This document shows positions 16,447 to 24,871 of a stretch of DNA of 51,637 nucleotides, in pieces. Within the stretch, counting starts at the first letter, position 1; the number at the start of each line of letters is the position of its first letter. The translations under genes were made by a program, and so were the position numbers. Under the pieces are notes generated by a model. That model did no database searches. It was not told the DNA's origin and saw nothing but the letters and a program-made list of their open reading frames with translations. Origin of the DNA: Chloroflexi bacterium UBA6077 (lineage in GTDB: Bacteria; Chloroflexota; UBA6077); contig DIXP01000070.1 in NCBI GenBank assembly GCA_002436065.1, positions 1 through 51,637 on the forward strand. The letters run 5' to 3'.

Positions 16447-18051
16447 CTACGGATCCAGGTCCTCTTTGGCAACCTCGTATACCCGGAAGTAGGACTGCCC
16501 GCCGGGCTTGGGGAAGGACCCGAGCAGCTTCGCCTGGGGCACGCCTCGCTCGAAGGCCGGCAGGTCATCGTAGCCATGGTTCCCGACGAGGAGGATGGGC
16601 ACGCGGTGCCACTTCCAGGCCATCATGAAGCCCTCGGGGTCGTGGGCGAGGTGCATGTCCACGTGGTGGTGGATGTCCGGCATATCCTTCAGGTACACCT
16701 TGAGGGCGGCGTAGGGAGTCCCCCGTAGGTCGCCCGACAGGAGGAGGATGGGCTGGCCGCCCTTCGTGAGTTCGGCGGCCCTCTGCCTCACTACCCGCAG
16801 CGCGTCGTTGAAGCCATATCCGGCCGTCCAACCCGTCACGTAAAGACGCTGGTCGGAGGGAGGAAGACCGGCGTGCTCGGGGGCTTCCAGTAGCCGATAG
16901 TCGAAGCTCAGGGTAGGGGCCAGGATGGCCAGCAGCAGGGCAGCGGCCACCAGGAAGGAACGCCACTCACCGCCAATGGAGCGCCATCGCCCGCCAACTC
17001 TCCCCCAACCCCAGACGGAGAAGTCCGCGATGAGGATCAGCAACGGGAAGACCCCATGGGCGACGTATCGGCTGGCGTACAGCTTGGGTACCGCCAACAG
17101 CGTGGGGGGAAGGGTGGCCGCGGCCCAACAGAGCAACAGCAGCAATGCCACTCGGCGACGTATGAGAAGGGCCCAGCCCGCCGATGCCAGCAGCAGCCAC
17201 CAGAGGGGGGCAACGAAGTACCCCTGGATGAAGCTCCAGTAGTCCAGCAGGTTTCTGGCCCAATCGTCCCAAGGGAGGCCTACTAGTTCCCACGGGTTCT
17301 TGGAGAAGCTCCCCGCCTTGTCCACGAGGTTCTCCGCGCCCGGCAGCAGGGATAGCAGCAGCGTCAGGCTACCAAGAACCGCTGCTCCCACCGAAAAACC
17401 GAACAGGGAAACCCGCGCCTTACCTCGCCTCGTCAAGAACAGGGCGCACAGGACGGGGATGGGCAGGGCGAAGACCGCCGTCATCTTGGTCCATAACGCC
17501 ACCGATAGCGCCAGGCCCAATGCGACACCACCTATAGCGGCCTCGCGGCGGCACTCAGCGCGCCTCGCGAGGAAGGCACTCATAGTCAGCCCCCACACGC
17601 CCCCAGCGTTGAGAAGCCCCTCCACCAGCGCCATCCTGTCGAAAAAGAGATTGAAGGGCACGGCGGCATACAGCAGCCCGGCCATGAGTCCCACCGAGCG
17701 ACCGGCCAGCCAGTAGCCGGCGAAGTAGACGCCGAGAGCACTCGCAACCCCCGCAATGGCAGATACTACCCTGGCACCGAGCAGCGGGTCCGAAAACAGC
17801 GGGATGATGGGGGCGGCCAACCACATGAAGAGGGGTTGCTTCCCATCCTGGGTCATTGGGATGAAGAGGGCCGCCCTGGTCTTCTGGTCCCAGATGTCCA
17901 CGGCCCAGCGGATATACCCGGACTCGTCGAAGAAGGCCGGCAGGCTGAGGAGGTTGAGGGTACGCAGCGCGAGCGCCAGGGTTACCACCAGGGCGATCTC
18001 GATAGCCCAGGGCAAGGCGACCCGTTTGGAAAGGCGGATGGCGGCATCCAT
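16447..18051 (-). CDS. Membrane glycosyltransferase of family 39 (GT-C, ArnT/PMT-like)
   Basis: A protein of about 534 aa with a dense run of hydrophobic helices over the first 400 residues, then a C-terminal soluble part. The first external loop contains the acidic FFDESGY motif typical of GT39/ArnT-type lipid-linked sugar transferases, where the Asp is catalytic. The acceptor is unknown; such enzymes glycosylate lipids or surface proteins from polyprenyl donors. I favour the ATG at 18051, with GGGAG upstream; the ATG at 18096 adds 15 basic residues and lacks a ribosome-binding site. No glycan cluster surrounds it. Confidence 0.82.
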   Translation of the reverse strand: MDAAIRLSKRVALPWAIEIALVVTLALALRTLNLLSLPAFFDESGYIRWAVDIWDQKTRAALFIPMTQDGKQPLFMWLAAPIIPLFSDPLLGARVVSAIAGVASALGVYFAGYWLAGRSVGLMAGLLYAAVPFNLFFDRMALVEGLLNAGGVWGLTMSAFLARRAECRREAAIGGVALGLALSVALWTKMTAVFALPIPVLCALFLTRRGKARVSLFGFSVGAAVLGSLTLLLSLLPGAENLVDKAGSFSKNPWELVGLPWDDWARNLLDYWSFIQGYFVAPLWWLLLASAGWALLIRRRVALLLLLCWAAATLPPTLLAVPKLYASRYVAHGVFPLLILIADFSVWGWGRVGGRWRSIGGEWRSFLVAAALLLAILAPTLSFDYRLLEAPEHAGLPPSDQRLYVTGWTAGYGFNDALRVVRQRAAELTKGGQPILLLSGDLRGTPYAALKVYLKDMPDIHHHVDMHLAHDPEGFMMAWKWHRVPILLVGNHGYDDLPAFERGVPQAKLLGSFPKPGGQSYFRVYEVAKEDLDP

Positions 18052-18262
18052 GTCGATGGCTACTCCCGGACGCAGTCGACGCTTCGCCTCTCGCATGCCT
18101 GGCAGTCGCAGACGGAGCGCTACTACATCGAGGTGCGATTATACCCGCATCTGTCACCGAAGGCATCTGCCTTCCGACCCGTACAGCATCGATACTGGGC
18201 TTGCGCTACAACGGGAGTTGAGATGGAGCCAAACAGGACAGTCCTTTCTACGTACTGCTGAA

Positions 18263-18279
18263 TCACCCTTTCAGGGTGA
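18263..18279 (-). terminator. Hairpin after the ABC transporter operon
   Basis: A 7-bp perfect stem (18263-18269 with 18273-18279, 3-base loop) lies about 45 bases beyond the stop codon of the ATPase gene. It fits the end of the transporter transcript. The wider sequence also resembles the dispersed TCACCCT...AGGGTGACAG-type repeats. Confidence 0.4.
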
Positions 18280-18324
18280 CAGCGAGATGCGCCGCGGACT
18301 CACCGGATGGGGTCTGAGCCTCTG

Positions 18325-19332
18325 CTACGGGCAGTGGCAGGCGGCGTAGTGGCCGCTCTCAAGCTCCAGCAGCTCCGGGAGCTGCTCGCGACAGATCTCC
18401 TTGGCCTGGCGGCAGCGAGGGTGGAAGCGGCAGCCCATTGGCGGGTTGAGGGGACTCGGCACCTCCCCCTCCAGGAGGGTGCCTTGGCGCTGTAGCTCCG
18501 CGAGCGGATCGGGAATCGGGATGGCGGAGAAGAGCGCTCGGGTATAAGGGTGCAGCGGGTTGCGGTAGAGGTCCTCGCTCGAACCGAGCTCCACCAGCCG
18601 GCCGAGGTACATCACCGCCACGCGATGGCTCACATGCTTCACCACGCTCAGGTTGTGAGCGATGAAGAGGTAGGCCAGATCCAGTCGCTCCTGCAGCGAG
18701 TTCATCAGATTCAGCACCTGGGCCTGGATGGAGACATCCAGCGCGGATACAGGCTCGTCGGCCACGACCACCACCGGGTCCAGCGCCAGCGCCCGGGCTA
18801 TTCCCACCCTCTGCCGCATTCCACCGCTCAACTGATGGGGATAGTAGTTGCGGTGGGCGGGGTGCAGCCCCACCAGCTTCAGCAGCTCCTGGACCCGCCG
18901 GTCCCGGTCCCGCGCGGACCCGACGGCGAAGTTCTCCAGCGGCTCCGCGATGATATCCCCCACGGTCATCCTCGGGTTGAGGCACCCCGCGGGATCCTGG
19001 AACACCATCTGTATCCTCCGCCGCCTCTCCCGAAGCGCCGTGCGGTCGAGTCCAGCCAGGTCCTCGCCCTCCAGCCTCACCTCGCCGCCGGCCAGAGGCA
19101 CCAGACGAAGTATGGCCCTCCCCAACGTCGTCTTCCCGCAGCCGCTCTCCCCCACCAGTCCCAGGGTTTCGCCTCGCCGGAGAGCGAATGAGACGCCATC
19201 CACCGCCCTCACCAGTCCGGTCTGGCGGCCCAGCAGCCCTCCCCTGACCGGGAAGTGTACCTTTAGCCCCTCCACCTCGAGTACAGGGGAGTCATGAGTG
19301 ATGGGTGATGGGTTCTGAGAGGGCTCCACCAT
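18325..19332 (-). CDS. Oligopeptide/dipeptide ABC transporter ATP-binding protein (OppF/DppF-like)
   Basis: A 335-aa ATPase with Walker A GESGCGKTT, Q-loop VFQDP, signature LSGGM, Walker B VVVADEP and the D-loop SALD. The C-terminal oligopeptide-transporter domain carries the Cys-rich GCRFHPRC segment found in OppD/OppF, which binds an Fe-S cluster in some members. It is the last gene of the cluster, starting 2 bases after the permease stop. The ATG at 19332 is chosen because upstream in-frame sequence is permease antisense. The usual OppD partner is absent, so this subunit either works as a homodimer or pairs with an ATPase encoded elsewhere. Confidence 0.9.
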   Translation of the reverse strand: MVEPSQNPSPITHDSPVLEVEGLKVHFPVRGGLLGRQTGLVRAVDGVSFALRRGETLGLVGESGCGKTTLGRAILRLVPLAGGEVRLEGEDLAGLDRTALRERRRRIQMVFQDPAGCLNPRMTVGDIIAEPLENFAVGSARDRDRRVQELLKLVGLHPAHRNYYPHQLSGGMRQRVGIARALALDPVVVVADEPVSALDVSIQAQVLNLMNSLQERLDLAYLFIAHNLSVVKHVSHRVAVMYLGRLVELGSSEDLYRNPLHPYTRALFSAIPIPDPLAELQRQGTLLEGEVPSPLNPPMGCRFHPRCRQAKEICREQLPELLELESGHYAACHCP

Positions 19333-19334
19333 AG

Positions 19335-20330
19335 TCAATCCCCCATCCGCACGTCGAAGGCGTCTCGGAGACCGTCGCCGAGGTAGGCAAAGGCTACCAC
19401 CAGGATGCAAAGTGCCAGGCTCGGCCAGAACACCTCGCCCCAGTTCGTCTCCAACCTGGTCGCGCCGGCGGCTATCATGATCCCGAGGCTGGACATGGGA
19501 GGCTGGATGCCTAGCCCCAACAGGCTGAGGATCGACTCGTTCAGGACTACCCGTCGGATGTCTATGGAGATCCACACCAGGGAGATGCTCCAGATACCCG
19601 GCAGGATGTGGCGCCGGATGATGTTAGCGTCCGTAGTGCCGCAGGAGTGGGCCGCCTCCACGAACTGCTGAGCCTTGAGCGCCAGCACCTGGGCACGGAT
19701 CAGCCGCATCATCGCCGGCCAGCCCACCAGACTGAAGACGAGAAACACCATGAACATCCTGCCCAGGTCACCCAGCAGGGAGTCCATCTGCCGCCCGAAG
19801 AGTGACATGACGAAAATCACCAGGAGCAACCCCGGAAAGGCGAACACCAGATCCGTGAGCCTGGAGGCCAGGTTGTCTATCCAGCCGCCGAAATAGCCCG
19901 CGAGCACGCCGATTCCTATTCCCAGGATCGCCGTGACCACCTCCGTGAGGAGGGCGATGGCAAATGACACCCTCAGGCCGTAAAGCAGACGGGCGAAGAC
20001 GTCCCTGCCCAGGTCGTCGGTGCCCAACCAGTAGGTGGCGCTGGGCCAGGCGTCCATGTTGGCGTAGTCCTGGTAGATGGGGCTGTGGCGAGCGATCAAT
20101 GGGGCGAAGACGGCCGCCAACCCCAGCAGCAGGATGGCCGCCAGGCTCACCATGGACACCGGGTCGCGGCGCAGCCTTCGCCATGCCCGATCCCAAGGGG
20201 ATATGGGGCGCACATCGACCGGCTCCTTGGGCGCGACGGATGGACCTGCACCTAGACCCTGGAGGGCAGGGTCGAGTATGCCACCGTCGATTTGGCCCTT
20301 CAGGACCGGAGTCAATCCCTCACTGGACAA
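19335..20330 (-). CDS. Oligopeptide/dipeptide ABC transporter permease (OppC/DppC-like)
   Basis: A 331-aa inner-membrane permease. A 50-residue N-terminal cytoplasmic extension precedes the first helix, and the core has the YWLGTDDLGRDVFARL segment typical of the DppC/OppC branch. The ATPase-contacting EAA loop is near EAAHSCGTTDANI. It forms the pore with the permease at 20343, from which it is separated by 12 bases. Third gene of the SBP-B-C-F order. Confidence 0.93.
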   Translation of the reverse strand: MSSEGLTPVLKGQIDGGILDPALQGLGAGPSVAPKEPVDVRPISPWDRAWRRLRRDPVSMVSLAAILLLGLAAVFAPLIARHSPIYQDYANMDAWPSATYWLGTDDLGRDVFARLLYGLRVSFAIALLTEVVTAILGIGIGVLAGYFGGWIDNLASRLTDLVFAFPGLLLVIFVMSLFGRQMDSLLGDLGRMFMVFLVFSLVGWPAMMRLIRAQVLALKAQQFVEAAHSCGTTDANIIRRHILPGIWSISLVWISIDIRRVVLNESILSLLGLGIQPPMSSLGIMIAAGATRLETNWGEVFWPSLALCILVVAFAYLGDGLRDAFDVRMGD

Positions 20331-20342
20331 CAGGATCTCCCT

Positions 20343-21266
20343 TTACTGCAACCGTATGCGTGGATCGACCACGGTGTACAGAACGTCCGCCAGGGTGTTC
20401 ATGGCGACCACCGTGCCGGCCAGCACCAGGGTGAGGCCCGCCACCACCGGGTAGTCGTTCATCTGGGTGGCCTGGATCGCTATGTACCCGATCCCCGGAA
20501 TGTTGAACATAGTCTCTATCACGAAGGCACCGGTGACTACGAAGGCCAGCGAAGGGCTGAGCGCCGATATCAGTGGGATCAGGGCGTTCCGAAGGGCGTG
20601 TCCGTAGATCACCAACTGCTCCGACAGCCCCTTCGCGCGAGCCGTCCGGACGTAGTCCTCCCGCATCACGTCCAGCATCGTGGTGCGGGTGAGGCGGGCA
20701 TAGAAGGCGGTGCCGAGGGCGGTGTAGACGGCCAAGGGCAGCACCATGTGGGCGGGAGTCCCCCACCCCGCCACGGGGAGCCAGCGTAGCTGTACCCCGA
20801 ATACCAGCATGCAGATCGGGATCAGCACGAAGTTAGGCACCGAGTAGAGCACCATCATGATGCCCATGTTGGTCCGGTCGATCCAACTATTCTGCTTGAC
20901 GGCCGAGAGTATCCCACTGGGGATGCCGATGATCAGCTCCAGCAGAATGGCGAGCCCCCCCAGCTGTAGGGAGATCGGTACCCCCGCCGCGAGGATGTCG
21001 ATAACCGGCTTCTCGACGTAGTGGTACGATTTGCCGAGGTCGCCGTGCAGCAGTTGCCAGAGGAACTCCAGGTACTGCTGCAGGAGGGGCCTGTCCAGGC
21101 CGTAGCTGTGGCGCAACTGCTCGTAGATGGCGGGGTCGTACTTCTCCCCCAGCATTATGGTCACGGGATCCACCGGGACCATTCGGGAGAGCAGGAAGAT
21201 GATAGTCATCACCCCCCACAGCACGAAAACCGCCGAGAGCAGCCGTTTCAAGATGAATTGGAGCAA
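20343..21266 (-). CDS. Oligopeptide/dipeptide ABC transporter permease (OppB/DppB-like)
   Basis: A 307-aa permease with the six-helix DppB fold. The N-terminal MLQFILKRLL start, the PVDP motif after the first helix and an EAA loop near DYVRTARAKGL are typical. It lies 64 bases after the substrate-binding protein gene and 12 bases before the OppC-like gene, consistent with one operon. Confidence 0.93.
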   Translation of the reverse strand: MLQFILKRLLSAVFVLWGVMTIIFLLSRMVPVDPVTIMLGEKYDPAIYEQLRHSYGLDRPLLQQYLEFLWQLLHGDLGKSYHYVEKPVIDILAAGVPISLQLGGLAILLELIIGIPSGILSAVKQNSWIDRTNMGIMMVLYSVPNFVLIPICMLVFGVQLRWLPVAGWGTPAHMVLPLAVYTALGTAFYARLTRTTMLDVMREDYVRTARAKGLSEQLVIYGHALRNALIPLISALSPSLAFVVTGAFVIETMFNIPGIGYIAIQATQMNDYPVVAGLTLVLAGTVVAMNTLADVLYTVVDPRIRLQ

Positions 21267-21330
21267 GTCCGAGTCTCCCGTGGTGTTGGGGTGGGCTGGA
21301 AACCAACCCGCCCCAACACCACCAATAGCT

Positions 21331-23061
21331 CTACCGTGCGGGCGCCGTCACCTTGGTCCAGTCCGGAGCCATGACGCCCAGGGTCCAGGACGGGTAGGGC
21401 ACCAAGCCCTGAATACCCTGCTTCAGCCTCATCATCCGGACGTGAGACCCGATCGGTATCCAGGCCACGTCGCTGATCGCCATCTGCTCGGCCTCGGCGT
21501 ACATCGCCAACTGCTTCTTCTCGTCGGCGAAGGTCACGTCGGCCTCGTCCACCAGCTTGTCATAGGCAGGGTTGCTGTACTCGCACCAGTTGGCGCCCAT
21601 GCCCGTGCGCAGCAGCAGGCTCAGGAAGTTCTGCGGGTGCGGCCAGTCTGCGCCCCAGCCGGTGTAGATGAATGGCAGGCTATGCTCGTTGCGAGCCTTG
21701 ATGAAGGCGGCGAAGTCCATCGCCTCCAGCTTCACATCGATGCCAACTTCCTTCCACATCTGCTGCATCACCGTCACCGTCCTCGCCGGATCGGGGTCAG
21801 GCCCGCCGTTGGGATAGGAGAGGGTGATCTGCGGCAGCCCCTTGCCGTCGGGATAGCCGGCCTCGGCGAGGAGCGTCTTGGCCTTCGCCTTGTCGAAGTC
21901 GTAGCCCTTGACGTTCGCGTTGTGCCCAACCATGCCGGGGGGAATGATCCCCTTGATGGGGGCCAACTGGCCCTTCAGCACAGCGCCGTCGATGGTCGCC
22001 TTGTCCAGAGCGCTGGCCAACGCTTGGCGCAGCTTGGGATTGTCAAACGGTGCCTTCTTGGTGTTGATGACCAGGGTAGCCGTGCGCAAGCGCGCACCCT
22101 TGACGAAGTCCGCGGCCTTCTCCGCCTCGGCCAGGTTGTCCAGAGGCACGGTGGTCAGGTCGGCCTGGTCCGTCTGGTACATCTTGTAGGCCGTCGCGGC
22201 ATCCTTCACGAAGGGCATCCGGTACTCGGCGATCTGCACCTTCCCGCCGTACCAGTTGGGGTTGGGAACCAGCACCATCTCGGAGTTGTGCTTCCACTCC
22301 TTGATCATGAAGGGGCCAGTGCCTATGTTGGTCTCCACCTTGGTGAAGTCACCCTTGTTGGCCTCCACGGCCGCCTTCTTGACAACCGAGGCGGTGCCGA
22401 TGGCGAAGGCATCCAGGAAGTAGCTGATCGGCTTCTCCAGGGTAATCTCCAGCTTCTGAGGATCCAGCACCTTCACGCCGGCCAGCTTGTTGGCCTTGCC
22501 CTCAGAGTAATCCTTGGCGCCCTTGATGCCGCCGAGGTAGGTTCGAGCGTTGGCGGACTTTAGGGCCGGACTGAGCGCCCTGTTGATGGAGTAGGCGAAG
22601 TCCTCGGCCGTGACGGGCGAGCCGTCGGAGAACTTCACGTCGGGGCGGAGCTGGAAGGTGTAGACCAGTCCGTCCTTGGAGACCTCCCACTTCGTCGCGG
22701 CGTCTGCTGTGGGCCTGAGGTCCTTGTCCTGCTTCACGAGACCGCTGTAGACCAGGTTCACCACCTGAATGGAGTTGCCGTCGCCGCCCATGGCCGGATC
22801 GGTGGTTGGCGGCTCGGTGATACCGATGTTCGGGAAGATGACCACTCCTCCGCCGGCGGGCTTGGCAGCCGCAGCGGACGCGGCTGTCGCAGCGGTGGCC
22901 GGTGCTGTTGTGGCCGCAGCGGGCGCAGAGGTCGCGGCCGGCTTAGCTGGCGCCGGCGTAGGCTGGGCGGAGCCAGCGCAGCCGATAGCCAGCAGGGCAA
23001 CCATGGATGCTACCAACAGCATCCCCATCCAGGTAAAGCTCTTTCGGCTCATGGACAACAT
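21331..23061 (-). CDS. Peptide/nickel-type ABC transporter substrate-binding lipoprotein
   Basis: A 576-aa extracytoplasmic solute-binding protein of family 5. The N-terminus is a lipoprotein signal with lipobox LAIGC, acylated Cys28. It is followed by a low-complexity Ala/Pro/Thr linker to about residue 75, common in Chloroflexota lipoproteins. The mature domain holds family landmarks such as KWEVSKDGLVYTFQLRPDVK-like sequence and GWGADWPHPQN. It should capture peptides or similar oligomers; the ligand is unknown. The ATG at 23061 has AGAGG nine bases upstream, better than the TTG at 23082. First gene of the transporter operon. Confidence 0.92.
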   Translation of the reverse strand: MLSMSRKSFTWMGMLLVASMVALLAIGCAGSAQPTPAPAKPAATSAPAAATTAPATAATAASAAAAKPAGGGVVIFPNIGITEPPTTDPAMGGDGNSIQVVNLVYSGLVKQDKDLRPTADAATKWEVSKDGLVYTFQLRPDVKFSDGSPVTAEDFAYSINRALSPALKSANARTYLGGIKGAKDYSEGKANKLAGVKVLDPQKLEITLEKPISYFLDAFAIGTASVVKKAAVEANKGDFTKVETNIGTGPFMIKEWKHNSEMVLVPNPNWYGGKVQIAEYRMPFVKDAATAYKMYQTDQADLTTVPLDNLAEAEKAADFVKGARLRTATLVINTKKAPFDNPKLRQALASALDKATIDGAVLKGQLAPIKGIIPPGMVGHNANVKGYDFDKAKAKTLLAEAGYPDGKGLPQITLSYPNGGPDPDPARTVTVMQQMWKEVGIDVKLEAMDFAAFIKARNEHSLPFIYTGWGADWPHPQNFLSLLLRTGMGANWCEYSNPAYDKLVDEADVTFADEKKQLAMYAEAEQMAISDVAWIPIGSHVRMMRLKQGIQGLVPYPSWTLGVMAPDWTKVTAPAR

Positions 23062-23100
23062 TCTCGCTTTCCTCTCTATCAAGTAGATGGTTGAGAGAGA

Positions 23101-23500
23101 CCGATGCTACGCCACAGGATTGTGATACTTGCTGTCATGCTGAGCAACCCATGACCCTAGCGGGCCGCTTGAAACGATGAAAAGATGCTCGCTACAACTG
23201 TCATCCTGAGCCTCTCCCCCCTGTCATCCTGAGTAACCCAGGGTTCCCGGAACCCTGTGCGAAGCACAGAAACTTGAAGTTTCTGAACAGCGTCGAGCGA
23301 AGGATCTCCTGTTGGAGGGTGAGCACGATTCATTTTCGTAGGAGTTCCCCATGCCCCTGTCGGGGCACCACCACGAATGAAAATGGCCATTTTCAGATCA
23401 GCGGATAGCGAAGCATCCCCTGTTACTGGAGATGCTTCGCTATCGCTCAGGGCGACAGCAAGAGGCGTTCAGATGATAGCGATGACGACCGTGCGGAGGA
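23101..23500. repeat. Hairpin-dense intergenic repeat region
   Basis: No gene is visible between the transporter operon and the aminotransferase gene. GTCATCCTGAG-type motifs occur at 23134-23144 (one mismatch), 23200-23210 and 23223-23233. Three short hairpins abut: 23241-23247/23249-23255, 23255-23260/23264-23269 and 23268-23274/23278-23284. Further on are 23352-23357/23362-23367, an 18-base perfect palindrome at 23378-23395, and 14-bp arms at 23404-23417/23431-23444. The GTCATCCTGAG...CGAAGGATCT frame is a widely dispersed bacterial repeat type. Confidence 0.7.
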
Positions 23501-24646
23501 TCACCGCACAAGCGCCTTCTCGGCGGCGGCCACCCCCTTTCCCAAGATGTCCCCCTGTCCCATCCCCTCGAGCACCCGCTCGAAAACGCTGAGACAGCTC
23601 ACGATATCCAGGTCGGTGATGTACCCCATGTGGCCCAGTCGCACGCCCTTGCCCGCCAGGGAGCCTCCGGTTGAAGCCACCAGCACCCCGTTCCGCTCAA
23701 GGGCCGCCCGGAAGGCCCTGTCCTCCACGCCCGGTGGATAGAGGCCCACCGTCACGGTGTTGGCAGCGATCTCCTCTCGAGCCAGAGGCTGGAACCCCAT
23801 CGCCCTCAGGCCGTCCCTCATTGCCGTCGCCCGCCGACGATGGTCCGCGATCCGCCTATCCAACCCGTCCTCCAGCAGCAGCCGGACCCCTTGATGGAGG
23901 GCACAGATGGCGTTGACTGGGTGGGTCACGTGAGTCTCCACCGTGGGGTTCTGGAGGACTCGCAACATCTCCAACCAGTCACCGTAGTGGTTCGAAATAC
24001 TCGCCCGTTCCTTGCGCACCCGTACCGCCCTGGGGCTTATCCCCAGCATGGTCAAGCCCGGTGGGCAACCCAACGCCTTCTGGGAGGCCGCCATCAGGAC
24101 GTCGATGCCCCACTCGTCCATCGGCTCCACCTCAGCACCCGTGCTGGATACGCCGTCCACAAGGTATAGGCAGCCATGCTCCCGGGCCAGGAGGCCGATC
24201 TCCCGCACAGGGGCTCGCACGCCCGTCGACGTCTCCACGTGGGTCACCAGGACGGCCTTGTAGCGTCCGTTCTTCAGGGCGCTCTCGATGGACCCCAGGG
24301 GCACGACCTCGCCGGGCTCCGCCGACAACAGGGTCACATCGACCCCGTAGCACCGGCAGACGGTGACGAGCCGCTCGCCCCACTTCCCGTGGCTCACCAC
24401 GAGTGCCCGATCGCCGGAGCCCAGGACGTTGGCAATCGCCGACTCCAGCCCCATGGTGCCGGAACCGGCAAGTATTATCACATCGCCTTCGGTCTGCATG
24501 ACCGCACGCAGGCCATCCCTCGTCTCCAACAGGATTCGGACGAACTCCCTGCTGGTGAAGTGGAGGGGCGCTCGTCCCATCGCCTCAAGGATGCTCGGGT
24601 CCACCGGGGTGGGGCCGGGCACCATCAACATGGGCCCTTTAGTCAT
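23501..24646 (-). CDS. Class V PLP-dependent aminotransferase (alanine-glyoxylate/serine-pyruvate type)
   Basis: A 381-aa pyridoxal-phosphate enzyme. The Schiff-base lysine is Lys190 in ASQKALG, and Asp164 in LVDGVSS contacts the cofactor ring nitrogen. The N-terminal MVPGPTPV motif is typical of the alanine-glyoxylate, serine-pyruvate and 2-aminoethylphosphonate aminotransferase group. The ATG at 24646 is six bases after GGAGG; the ATG six bases earlier abuts it. It is the last gene of an operon with a ferredoxin and an AprA-like flavoprotein, suggesting that it handles an amino acid made or consumed in a redox pathway there. Confidence 0.9.
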   Translation of the reverse strand: MTKGPMLMVPGPTPVDPSILEAMGRAPLHFTSREFVRILLETRDGLRAVMQTEGDVIILAGSGTMGLESAIANVLGSGDRALVVSHGKWGERLVTVCRCYGVDVTLLSAEPGEVVPLGSIESALKNGRYKAVLVTHVETSTGVRAPVREIGLLAREHGCLYLVDGVSSTGAEVEPMDEWGIDVLMAASQKALGCPPGLTMLGISPRAVRVRKERASISNHYGDWLEMLRVLQNPTVETHVTHPVNAICALHQGVRLLLEDGLDRRIADHRRRATAMRDGLRAMGFQPLAREEIAANTVTVGLYPPGVEDRAFRAALERNGVLVASTGGSLAGKGVRLGHMGYITDLDIVSCLSVFERVLEGMGQGDILGKGVAAAEKALVR

Positions 24647-24660
24647 CGGCATCCTCCCGT

Positions 24661-24870
24661 CTACTCAGAAACCAACAGGGTGTTGTCCAGTGTGAACACC
24701 ATCTCTATCGCCCCCGTGGGGCATTCCAGCCTGCACACCCCGCACTGCCAGCACTCGTCGGGGTACTTCAGCACCACGGCGCCGTTCTCCATCCTCAGCA
24801 CATCCTCGGGACAGTAGTCGACGCATGTGCCGCAGCCGGTGCACTGTTCCTTCTCTATTCGCGGTGGCAT
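24661..24870 (-). CDS. 2x[4Fe-4S] ferredoxin
   Basis: A 69-aa protein with two cluster motifs, CTGCGTCVDYCP and CWQCGVCRLECP. Each has the C-X2-C-X2-C-X3-C-P pattern of low-potential bacterial ferredoxins. It starts one base after the stop of the AprA-like flavoprotein gene. In that position it parallels AprB, the electron-transfer subunit of APS reductase, but it is much shorter than AprB (about 150 aa) and lacks its C-terminal tail. It most likely passes electrons to or from the flavoprotein. Confidence 0.93.
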   Translation of the reverse strand: MPPRIEKEQCTGCGTCVDYCPEDVLRMENGAVVLKYPDECWQCGVCRLECPTGAIEMVFTLDNTLLVSE

Positions 24871-24871
24871 C

